NCBI RefSeq assembly: GCF_032062135.1
Contig: NC_092866.1
Location: 26,284,789-26,348,788 of the forward strand
Length of the DNA: 64,000 bases
Direction of reading: 5' to 3'
Origin: Pyxicephalus adspersus
Lineage: Eukaryota > Chordata > Amphibia > Anura > Pyxicephalidae
The notes below the pieces were generated by a model. That model ran no database searches. It saw only the letters and a list, made by a program, of their open reading frames with translations, and was not told the origin of the DNA. The position numbers were made by a program, and so were the translations under genes. This document shows, in pieces, positions 1 through 9,094 of the stretch. How positions within the stretch are numbered: position 1 is the first letter of the stretch; each line of letters starts with the position of its first letter.

Positions 1-879
1 AAATGTATATGATTCATACACTTGAATCACCCCTATAATTTTTACAAGACTCACCTTGAGTACAAAAAGACACCAAAGTTTTTGACGATATAAGAGAAGA
101 TATTTGAGATTAACCATATCAATTGGCTATTATCCTGGAAAATTTTCCATACATATCTCTTGTTTTTCCAGAGAAAGCGTATTCGAAAAACTTGGGCAAA
201 CCCTCAGGGCAAACCCCAATAGGAGGTTCTGGGTCATGTATATTGATTTTATTTTTATGTTTTGTGTCTGATTTTATTGATATTTGTTAAAATAGGTTTT
301 GGAATTTAAAATCCTTTGTGTTGTTTGCTAATTTTGATTAATGCTGTCCCATTGCTTGGAGGTATTCCACACATTTATATTTTGTATCTATTAGGGATGT
401 GGCCATGTTAAGAATGGAGAGGTTGGATATCCTTGTGAAATAAAGAAGCATTACCTAAATTTTTACTGCATTTGTTCACAAATGAAAAAAAAATATGTGG
501 GCATTTTATTAAAGCAGCTTTAGCCCTATCAAAACAGTTTGTAGTACTTCATTAGCTAGTAAGTTTGAAAGCAAGGTCAGCAAAAATGGATTGTTTCTGG
601 GAGGACTGTTTAAAAATGTGTCTCCTCTTGGGGATACATGTCCTTAAACTGTCAGGTGAATAGTTGCGTGGTCAGAAAGGGTGACGTATCTAATGCCAGA
701 TTGGGTAAAAAGGGGTAAACCTTTATGACTTGTGAACGAGAATAGAATGTAAAATCCCTTACAGTAAGATGTTGTATTTGCCACATATCAAAGAGTTTAT
801 AGGGCTAAGGAAGTCTCTTACCTTGATAGGGGAATTGCATACTGATGGCTAGATGTCATTAGGCAGATCTAAGAATACA
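1..879. other. No gene seen; probable LINE remnant
   Basis: AT-rich sequence without a conserved reading frame. It lies directly downstream, in the minus-strand sense, of the LINE endonuclease remnant, so it is probably decayed ORF2 of the same element. I could not read convincing reverse-transcriptase motifs in it. This is inference from position only. Confidence 0.35.
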
Positions 880-1295
880 TTAAAGTCTTCTCCTAAAGCA
901 GGAACTCCCTCCAAGGTGTTGAATTACTATCTCCAAAAATTAGTCAGTGATGATTTGGGGCATAAACGGTTGCATATGTAAATAAAGTAGAACCAATTAT
1001 TCTTTTGAGAAAAGAGCATTTTACAATCAGCAACCTAATTGATCTGACCATTGGTCTTTAAATTGCCAGCTGATGGGTTTAGAGAGTACAATATTCACTG
1101 GTTCTGGCATCAGACGTGGACCCATGATATACCCAGGTATAGTATGAGTCCGTAAGTTTGGGTATCTGCCTTCTCTTAAAATGTGTTTTGTAGAAAGGCA
1201 ACATGTGTCTTCTGTTGGTGTAAATCACACAGAAGAGCATTCCTATTTTCATGAATATTTAATCTCTTTGTATTCAGGGAGAGTACTTTTAAATA
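880..1295 (-). mobile_element. L1/Tx1-like LINE, ORF2 endonuclease remnant
   Basis: Reading the minus strand from about 1290 downward gives a decayed apurinic endonuclease start: a stretch resembling NALLCDLHQQKTHVAFLQNT (family pattern ..LLFLQET..), then a stop in place of the following codon. After further frame shifts comes a segment ending TLFTYATVYAP, which matches the VYAPN block of L1-clade endonucleases. Several frameshifts and stops make it non-functional. The ORF1 remnant lies upstream in the same orientation, as expected for one element. I am fairly sure of the L1/Tx1 clade but not of the subfamily. Confidence 0.65.
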
Positions 1296-1464
1296 TGGTG
1301 AGTGTTAATAAAAGAATGGGGGGAGGGGGTAGAAGAAGAAAGCATAGTGTTGCCTAAAAATGGGTGAGAGATCACTAAGGAAAGGGGTAAAATTATAAAA
1401 GGAAGAATATAACACTTGTAATAGTAAATATCTGAATGTAGGAAATTCCCCAAATTCCCACCAA

Positions 1465-1478
1465 AGGGGGGGGGGGTC
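1465..1478. repeat. Poly(G) tract
   Basis: A run of about a dozen G residues in an AT-rich context. It is simple sequence with no assigned role. Confidence 0.8.
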
Positions 1479-1864
1479 AGGTAGCAAGGCTAGGGTGAGA
1501 GGGTGTGCCCACCCAGTGGATTACATTAGACAATCAAAAATAAATACACCTGCTCTAAAGTTCAAACCGGAAACAGTAGTAGGATTGGGTAACATCAGAA
1601 CCCCACAACAATATTTTTTCAGCAACTATAAACAAAACACAATATAAGTACTAGCATTGGTGCAACGGTTCAGTCCCAGACAGGAAGACTAAAAGATCTC
1701 CTGCTATAACAGTACCTATATCATATTCAGATGACAGTAATCATCAGTAAATGAGAGTAAGCAAGTAGTAACAAACTGTATGGCATTCAATATAGCAGTG
1801 GACAAAGGTTCAGTCATTATCCATGTAGCAGAGCTTTAGTTTGTCACACTAAATTACACCCTGT

Positions 1865-1993
1865 TCAAGCTTTATTCAGCACCTCAACAGAGTTGCAATC
1901 TAGATCTTCAAGTTGAGGGTGTTTATGTATACGAAAAGCGGGCCACCAAGTTATGAGGATGACTCCATTTGCATGCAGCATGACAGTACTTAG
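1865..1993 (-). mobile_element. L1-like LINE ORF1, 3' part
   Basis: On the minus strand this encodes a block resembling the C-terminal domain of L1 ORF1 proteins (ANGVILITWWPAF followed by an acidic tail ending in a stop). It is separated from the rest of ORF1 (2545-3075) by the TTAA-flanked element at 1994-2540. Assignment rests on position and weak pattern similarity. Confidence 0.45.
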
Positions 1994-2323
1994 CCTCCTG
2001 GGCGGTAGCCCCGAGTGTGACTCGGGGTAGAAAAAAGATGCTAAAAGCGGTAACACCAAGTGACACTCGGGGTAGGTAAACCTATGGGATAAAATAGTAA
2101 AATGAGTCATACCTGATCTGCCGTCTTTCTTCTTCCTCTGGCGTCTTCTGCACCCAATGAGTCACCGGGGAGTTCCTGGTGATGTTGGTGCGTGCGTACA
2201 TTGCCGATGGGGCGGGAAATTCAAAATCCATTTGTTTTGCATTCAATACAAAATAACTGTATTGAATGCAATACAGTGGATTTATATGTGTAAAAGCGGT
2301 AGCTTATATATATGTAAAAGCGA

Positions 2324-2367
<44 letters not shown>

Positions 2368-2540
2368 TTTTAAAAAAATATACATATTTTTTTAAAATGT
2401 ATTTATTATTTTGACATGATTTAGTGTTTCCAACTTTTATTATACTCATACTATTAATATACTGTAAAATACATTTTTGTGAAAAACCATGTACCGCTTT
2501 TAGACATATAAATTCAGACAGAAATGAACCGCTCAGGAGG
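1994..2540. mobile_element. TTAA-flanked nonautonomous DNA transposon, copy 1
   Basis: The left end reads CCTCCTGGGCGGT and the right end ACCGCTCAGGAGG, an imperfect inverted terminal repeat. TTAA follows the right end (2541-2544) and a mutated TTAG precedes the left end (1990-1993). It has no coding capacity. Near the left end are paired CCGAGTGTGACTCGG-type palindromes, and an inner stem-loop sits at 2236-2277. The TTAA target fits piggyBac- or Kolobok-type elements; the superfamily is inferred. Other copies lie at 13697-14775, 43894-44460 and 58280-58517. Confidence 0.75.
2322..2357. repeat. (TA)n microsatellite
   Basis: Uninterrupted TA dinucleotides inside the TTAA-flanked element, followed by a T-rich and A-rich stretch. 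Confidence 0.9.
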
Positions 2541-2544
2541 TTAA

Positions 2545-3075
2545 TTAGGTCAAGTAGTAGGCGCATCTTCACAGTGTGCCTGAAAAGCTCTGGCGGTACA
2601 TGGATTTGAGCACTGTTGAAATCAAATGGGACTTTGAGGCATGCTTTTCGCATAATTTTACAGCAAAAAAGTGACCTCTACCAATCACATCACTGGGCAA
2701 GGCAGACAACTGCGACATGGAGTCAGGGACACAATTGTACTCAATCTCCAGAGCTGTTGCCCGGGGTTTATCAAATAGGAAATTAAAGACAGCAGTGATG
2801 GTAGCTTTCAGTTCTAAAGATGTGGTAGCCTCTGGCAGTCAAGGTAATGGTAGTGAGATGACATTGGGTAGTTTTTTGGGTGAGCTCTAAGCTTTGAAGT
2901 CTTAATTGAATATGCAATGAGAGACAATTTTTTAGTGAGGCGACTTGCTGGTGAATTTCCTCATGTTCACTCTAACTTGCCCACAATTTGGGTAGCAAGG
3001 GCCTCTATATCAGATTTAGTGGCAAAAGAGCCAAGAAAAGTCTGTAGCTGTGGTTGAAGAGAAAGCCAAAGGGAT
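2545..3075 (-). mobile_element. L1-like LINE ORF1 remnant
   Basis: Minus-strand frames hold a coiled-coil-like stretch (..TQIVGKLE..QQVASLKNCLSLHIQLRLQSLELTQ..) and, nearer 2650-2560, a block resembling the nucleic-acid-binding part of L1 ORF1 (CLKVPFDFNSAQIHVPPELF). The order and orientation match the endonuclease remnant at 880-1295. The reading frame is broken in several places. It is cut by the TTAA element immediately to its left. Confidence 0.5.
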
Positions 3076-3399
3076 CATTGAGCAGGCTCATGTGTCCAAC
3101 AGATGACTTACAGTTTCAAACTCAGAGCGCTCCAAATCAGAATTTCCACAGGGAGATCAGGAACGGCTGCCTACATATTTCTTGCACTACATGCCTACAT
3201 GAAATACTGAAATTCTTGAAACACAAAAAGGCAGAAAATGTAGCGCAGTAAATAAGTGAAAAATGAACTATTCATCTTGCTTCTACTTTCTGCTCCTTTA
3301 AAAGAGCAATCAAAACAACATCTTTTCAAAATTTGCATACCCGTCTTTTTCTGTCTCTTAAAACCCTCACTACTTCCCACCATTCCATATGCCTTCTCC

Positions 3400-3492
3400 T
3401 GTTGTGTGAATCTTCCCACACCTTAGATTGTAAGCTCTTCAGGGCAGGGTCCTCCTCCAGGTTTTACTGTCTGTGATTTGCAACCATTATTT
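3400..3492 (+). repeat. SINE tail fragment
   Basis: Contains TTAGATTGTAAGCTCTTCAG followed by GGGCAGGGTCC. This block is shared with the better preserved tail at 23000-23125, where the GTACAGCGCTG and GGCGCTTTATAA motifs follow. The head is missing here. Confidence 0.5.
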
Positions 3493-3494
3493 AA

Positions 3495-4325
3495 AGGGGA
3501 TCTAAACACTAACATCAGACATATTAGATATCTATTCTCAACTTCTTGACCACCACTGGAATGTCAGTCCCCTTTGAGGCACTGGCTGTGTCAGCTGGAA
3601 TCCATGAAAAGGTAAAGTTTTTTTAAATAAATAAATATATATATATATATATGGAAGTGGCCATCTTGTGTGTGGCAAATTGCCATGCCATCCAGTCCTG
3701 ACCTTCTCCTCCCCCAGCCCCCCTCACTGCTTAAGCTCCCCATCCAGGCGCTCTGACCAGTCAGTCAGTGTGTTGTCCTCTGTGATTGTTTGGTGCTGAT
3801 GTCATAGATGGAGATCAGGTCCAACACCACAAAACACAGATCAGGGACCCAATTCAACTTCTATATCAGACCGCCAGAATCATCATCATGTGTGGAGCAC
3901 CAATCTGTGGGGGCCGGTGACCCCATTAAAAATCCTTCCATTCATTTATACAGTCCCCCCACCCCCCCCTTTCCTCCTGCATCTGACATAAGCAGATAAT
4001 GGGGCATGATAGAGCGTGAGAGGCATCATCACATGACAAAGAAAAAAAGCACTAAACTTGCTGACCAATCAGTCAGTGGGAGTGGTTGTAAATCACTCCC
4101 ATTGCTTTGATTGGGCAGCAAGTCTAGTTTTTATTTTCCCTCTAATTGAACATGTCAATCTACCATGAGCCTTTGCAGCTCAGGGGGAGGGGTCAGAGCT
4201 TTTTTTTGACAGTTGAATGGGTTTAGAAGTTTTAAACAAAAGTAAAACCCAGAAAGATCAGTATAACGGTTTTATATCATCCATATGCCCAAATTAAAAG
4301 TGTGAATTTAGGTCTGCTTTAATGT
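3495..4325 (+). repeat. Dispersed repeat family B, copy 1
   Basis: About 830 bases that align by eye with 30800-31420. Shared blocks include CCACTGGAATGTCAGTC, GGCAAATTGC, GTGATGTCATAGAT and a closing segment with AAACAAAAGTAAAA and GATCAGTATAAC. It begins with a GATCTAAAC motif and ends TTTAGGTCTGCTTTAA. It contains a (TA)n stretch at about 3638-3652. No coding capacity; family not identified. Confidence 0.6.
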
Positions 4326-5068
4326 ATATTAACTAAGCATGAATTAAATAGATAATAAACTACACAATGCTGTTCATCTGAAATAGTCCTTTATTACATG
4401 TAAAATGGAGGAAGAAAAAAAAAATGTTACTTATATCAAAACACATGAACATATAATTCAAGAGAACCATGGAACATACAGTACTTGCTCACAGAATCTG
4501 GGCATATATTAGTCTGATATGAAAAATACTGGATCCCATCACAGTGCCATGGAAAGAAAGTGACAGGAGTTCCATAATCCACCCCTTGCTGGTAGCAACA
4601 TAACATGCAGACAAGGAAACAAAAACCCTTAATCTACAATAAATAACCTTTATTACATTGGTTGGCTCCAGCTTCCCCCTTTTGTATATATTTTAGCTGC
4701 ATACCTCATTCATGTATTGACTTTGCTGCTCTTGCCTCCTCAATGCACCTGAATAGCAACTGCCTGCAATGTCTATGCAGGCGTTTAAAACATTTTTTAG
4801 GGGTAACCTAATCTGGTCAAAAAAAAAAAAATGGGTTCCCTCCCTAATATGGAAATCTGAATAGTAAATAGAGTAGTGAGCATAGGTGCCTGTCCCGCTC
4901 ATATCCATGTAAAGTCCTCTGAATTTTTTTTTATTTTTGGTGGGAGCAAAAATATTTGTAGACCTCTTCCCTTTGGCAAAAATCAGACCTTCACCCTTGG
5001 ACCTGCGCCTCTTTCCCACAACATGGCTTAGTATGTGTGGGGTTATGAGGGTGGGGGCTTACTAAGAA
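4326..5068. other. No gene seen
   Basis: AT-rich noncoding sequence with short poly(A) and poly(T) runs. The minus-strand open frame at 4693-5019 has no recognisable domain and looks like chance. Confidence 0.5.
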
Positions 5069-5390
5069 TCTACCTAAACTCAATATTTTTACTTTACATA
5101 AAAGGGTAGACAACCCCTCTATGTAAGGTATAAATGTTTTTTGTATTTTTAAGTGGGGGCATGTGTAGAAGGGGAATATTCCTCTAGGGAAAAAGATACT
5201 GATCTCACACATTTGCAGTAAGATCGGCTCCCCCCCCCCCCTTTAAAGTGGCTATGTCACCTACACACTTGCACCTGTGCAGTGAGAGGGACCGGATCGT
5301 GGAAAGGACCAGCACCATCGAAGGACCTGCAGGAATAAAGGCAAGTGTAATTTTTTTATTTGTTTTTAATTTAGTTCTGCTTTAAATAAG
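5069..5390 (-). repeat. Dispersed repeat family A, minus-strand copy
   Basis: Shares the GTGGCTATGTCACCT, GACCTGCAGGA and closing TTTAGTTCTGCTTTAA blocks with other members at 12805, 25820, 28500, 28900, 29655, 32560 and 47100. Members in the other orientation begin GAACTAAAC. Noncoding, SINE- or MITE-like. Confidence 0.55.
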
Positions 5391-6099
5391 ACGACCCCAA
5401 GATTTCTGCCCCCTCACCCTGAGGAATGATTAAATTAGTCTGGGGTAAAGATGACAAAGAATTGTTATAAATACTTAATGGCTTTGTTACTTTAACAAAG
5501 AACAGTCAGAAACAAGAGCTCAGCACACCGAAGAACCTATTAATTGACTTGACACTGTATTCCATCTGATCCTATACAGAAACAGATCTTCTGTCTGGGA
5601 AATAGATCAGAAGACTCATTCAAAGCAATGTGAGAATCTCTGTACTCCCCCTCAACAGAGCATTAGATCCCATTCCCTGCAATGATCTTGTCTCCACCTT
5701 CCTGTACCACCATATAACCCTGCAAAATGTCAATGCATCCCATTACCTTGCATAAATAGTGGTGACCCTTATCTGTTCCTTCTTGTACCCCCAAAATCTC
5801 CCCCCCCCCATATCACCCATCCCCTTCATATACCCCCATATCACCCTGCGATAACACAAGCACACCCCAACACCTGTGTGGCCTACAATAACGGTATGAG
5901 ACCCCAGAATAACCCTGACTGCTTATAATACGGAAGCCACACAATCATACCTTTCTCAGCGTGTAAATTTATTTTTCTTCCTCTCAACTGCAGCTTTCCC
6001 GCGCTTCAGGTTTGGTACACGAAGCCCCGCCCAGTAGCAGGTAGGCTTTTCTCATAAAACAAAGTCCTACTGGATTGGAACTAGCCGCTACCTCCGCAG
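5391..6099. other. Intergenic, upstream of MEN1
   Basis: Low-complexity C-rich stretches around 5700-5880 and no conserved reading frame. The minus-strand frame at 5984-6199 lies in the CpG-rich promoter flank and matches no family I know. Confidence 0.45.
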
Positions 6100-6401
6100 C
6101 CCTATGATACTCGGCAATACTAACAGTGCACCCACGTATCGCTACTCTCCCTTCACTACTAACGGTGCACCTAAATGTCACCCAGAAGAGAGGAACCACT
6201 AAAGTCCTCAGACATTCTTTATCGAAACGCTGAGTTTTCGCGGACTTTCATGTCCCGCCCACTTCCATCCCCTTTTATTGGATGAAAACTGGCCGCGCGC
6301 TAGCCGTGATGTAATAGCCGTACGCTACCACGTGATTAATTACGTACTTCCGATGCGCGTCTTTCTCTGCTAAGTAACTCGGTTGTAGCGTCTATCAGAA
6401 G
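6100..6401 (+). promoter_or_regulatory. MEN1: MEN1 promoter and probable noncoding exon 1
   Basis: A CpG-containing island in otherwise AT-poor-in-CpG DNA, 2 kb before the first coding exon. It holds a CACGTG E-box at 6329-6334 and an ETS-type ACTTCCG at 6346-6352, followed by a pyrimidine-rich stretch typical of initiator regions. A good splice donor, GAAG followed by GTTAGT, ends at 6401 and would close a noncoding first exon that splices to 8380. No TATA box is apparent. The exact transcription start cannot be fixed from sequence. Confidence 0.5.
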
Positions 6402-6954
6402 GTTAGTGTAGAAATAGGAGTTATGTGTTGTGAGCTGTGGCTAGGGCTTTGATAGCACAAGTCACGAGCCGCATTCTCCGCAGTCATTGTCCACTTCACG
6501 GGAGTAGGTTTGTTCTGCAGCCCGCTCAGAAGTCCTGCTTACCTTCTATTTCCTGTGTCTGTAGTTTGCCAGTGCCTGTCTAACGCTTACCGCTCACTAA
6601 CATTGCCTTTATATAATAAACTATAAAATACATAGAGCTACCTAAACTATTCAATGTGCATACATTCTTGTTTGTTTTTGTATTGTGTTGTAAGTAGATT
6701 GAAGCAGACTGTACATTTCAGTATGTAACCCCCTGGTGTTCTAATAGTCTCTGTATTTTTATGCAAAAAGCCGTGCATTGTTTTGCATAGAAATTTATTT
6801 TACATTGTAGGCTTGTAATTCTTAGGCTTAACTCACCGAAATATGTCCAATATATAAAAAAAATAATACATTAAATAATAAATTTTAAATAAAAAAACAC
6901 AAACATCTGCTTAAAAATACAGAAACCCACAATAGAACTATACAGTAGCATATA

Positions 6955-6957
6955 TTA

Positions 6958-6991
<34 letters not shown>

Positions 6992-7022
6992 TCTATCTCT
7001 ATATATATATATATATATATAT
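6955..7022. repeat. (CT)n/(TA)n microsatellite
   Basis: A CT-rich stretch passing through CTAT repeats into TA repeats, immediately before a foldback element. Confidence 0.9.
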
Positions 7023-7030
7023 TGTGTATA

Positions 7031-7471
7031 CAGTGGTACCTTGGTATATGTCTTTAATCCGTTCCAGATCCTTGGACTTATACCAATCAAATTTTTCCCA
7101 TAAGAAATAAAAGGAAAATCAATAATCCGTTCCCATGAAAAAAAAATCCTGTTATTGGCATATTATACAATAATGGGGTTGTTTAAAATAATTTAAACAC
7201 TGCTTAATGCTAAAATACATAAATACAGAAGCAATTAGATGAAATAAATGAAAATGTAACCTCACTTTACCTTGCTGAGAAGAGTCGAGTGCGTACTAGA
7301 ATGGTGCTGAGAAGGGAGGAGGAGGAGATGGTGAGGTAAAAGAGGGTAGCACGCGGTGTTGTGACTCATTTTGACCCATACAAGTCCTTGGGACAAAGGT
7401 AGTATACCAAGCAAAAGGACTTATACCAAGTTGGACTTATTCCAAGGGGGACTTATACCAAGGTACCACTG
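7031..7471. mobile_element. TA-flanked foldback element (mariner-type MITE)
   Basis: The two ends are perfect inverted copies of CAGTGGTACCTTGGTATA, each flanked by TA (7029-7030 and 7472-7473). The interior has no coding capacity. The CAGTGG-type end and TA target are typical of Tc1/mariner-derived MITEs. It lies in the first MEN1 intron. Confidence 0.8.
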
Positions 7472-7494
7472 TATATATAATATAAAGATTTCTT

Positions 7495-7580
7495 TTAATT
7501 GTATTTGATACAGTTATTTTGTATTGAATCCAATACAATGAATTTCCCGCTGCTCCTCTCGCCGGCACTGACATCACAGG
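7495..7580. repeat. Fragment of the TTAA-element family
   Basis: Contains TTTTGTATTGAATCCAATAC and AATTTCCCGC, the reverse of the internal stem block seen in the copies at 1994 and 13697. Confidence 0.5.
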
Positions 7581-7639
7581 AAACCACAGAGAATGTCTCT
7601 GCAGTCGCCGGAAGAGGATCAGAGAAGGAGGGCCTGCAC

Positions 7640-7975
7640 AGACATGCAGGACGGTGGCTCCGAGGTTAGTGCTCTGGCCTTTGTAGCCTTGGGTCCCAGG
7701 TTTGAATCTCGGACAGAACACTATCTGCATGGAGTTTTCGGGTTCTCCCTGTGTCTGTGTGGGTTTCCTCTGGGTACTCTGGTTTCCCCCCACATCCCAA
7801 AAAACATGCAGTTAGGTTAATTGGCTCCCCCCCAAAATTGACCTTAGACTGTATTAGACATATGACTGAGGTGGGACATTAGATTGTGAGCCGCTTTAAG
7901 GAACAGCTAGTGACATAGCTATGAACTTTGTACAGCGCTGCATAATATGATGGCGCTAAATAAATACTGTGAAAT
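7640..7975 (+). repeat. tRNA-headed SINE, full-length-looking copy
   Basis: A tRNA-like head carries an internal A box TGGCTCCGAGG (7655-7665) and B box GGTTTGAATCT (7699-7709), spaced as in RNA polymerase III promoters. A conserved body follows, with the AACACTATCTGCATGGAG and GGGTTTCCTCTGGG blocks, and then the tail TGTACAGCGCTG..GGCGCTAAATAAA. Minus-strand copies lie at 19050-19470 and 55711-56010. It is a widespread vertebrate-type SINE; I do not name the family. Confidence 0.7.
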
Positions 7976-8379
7976 ATTAATATATATAAAGGTTTCCACT
8001 TCCAATCTTTTTGTTTTGTCTTTTCATATGTATATAGCCTGCATACGGTGTTGTGTATGTGTACCACTTTTATCCTGCCTTTTTTTGGGGAATAAATGGA
8101 TGTATACCTGCTTGGGAATCAGTGTACTAAAATGGTTTTCATACCGTTTGAGAGAGTTTAGGACATCCTATATGGGTAGCACTTCTTTTTTTATTTACCC
8201 ACCTTTGCTTAGTCCTTGAACAGTGGAGAAAAAGAAAAATATCAAAAAAGAAACTTAGTTATTTCTCAGAAATCACACAGTACCCTTTTCTAGAGGTATC
8301 TTCAAAGCATGTTAGCTATTTACTTATTTATTTTTTTGGCATTCACATGTGCATTCTTTTATTTTTTTCCTTTACACAG

Positions 8380-9094
8380 GCTTATCTTATTAGATATGGG
8401 ACTTCTGCCCATTCAGAAGTCATTTTTCCCACTCTGCTCCCTCGAATCACTCATAAGTCTGTTCAAATGGGAATTGTCACGACCTGAGCCTGACCTGGCT
8501 TTGCTTTCTTTTACCCTTGGCTTTGTTGAACACTTTTTATCAGTTAATCGAGTGATCCCAACTAATATAACTAGTATACCTGGAGACCCTGAATTATTGT
8601 CTAAAATCAGTGGTGAAGGAACCAAATCAAAACGCGGAGACTTGACAAGCCCGACAAACCAAGTTGGTAGTAAATTGGAACAGGGAAATAGAGGAGTTAA
8701 GAATGATTTGGCTAAGAAAAAAAGTGTGGGAGCAAGAAAAGAAAAGGATATTAATTCCAAGCAAATTGGTGCAAAGCCTACAAAAAAAGAGGTAAACAAA
8801 GTGTGTAAAGAAACATTGGAAATGAAAAACGACAAGGAGATGGTAGGTGAAGAGAACATCCGAACATTTGAAGAAAGCTCACGCATTGGATCTGGGAAGG
8901 AAAGCACAAAGAAACCGCATGAGCATGTAAAGCAAGGGTTTGTTCAGCAGGAAGTTCCCTATTTTCCAACCATGGAACTAGCTGTAGCTCAGGCACTACA
9001 TGCCCGCTTTACAGCTCAAACAAGAGGTGCTGTGGATTTGTCCTGCTATCCTCGGGAAAATGGTGCATCCAGCAGAGATTTAATTCGCAGGGTT
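8380..9094 (+). CDS. MEN1: MEN1 exon 2 (first coding exon), 3' end lost
   Basis: Acceptor TTTACACAG precedes 8380; 16 untranslated bases lead to ATG at 8396. Residues 1-57 align with human without gaps ([17 protein letters not shown]). Residues about 61-186 are a lysine- and glutamate-rich insertion. Alignment resumes at YFP (189-191) and runs through [14 protein letters not shown] to RRV (231-233, ending 9094). After that the open frame continues only 16 unrelated residues to a stop at 9143. The expected 27 residues, ending in a phase-1 donor before exon 3, are absent. Confidence 0.85.

Noticed and set aside
5984..6199. Possible divergent gene on the minus strand from the MEN1 promoter
   Set aside because: Only a short frame without splice context or recognisable domain; CpG-rich DNA often gives such frames.
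8413..8907. Long minus-strand open frame opposite MEN1 exon 2
   Set aside because: It is the antisense shadow of the conserved menin exon and its lysine-rich insertion, with no domain of its own.
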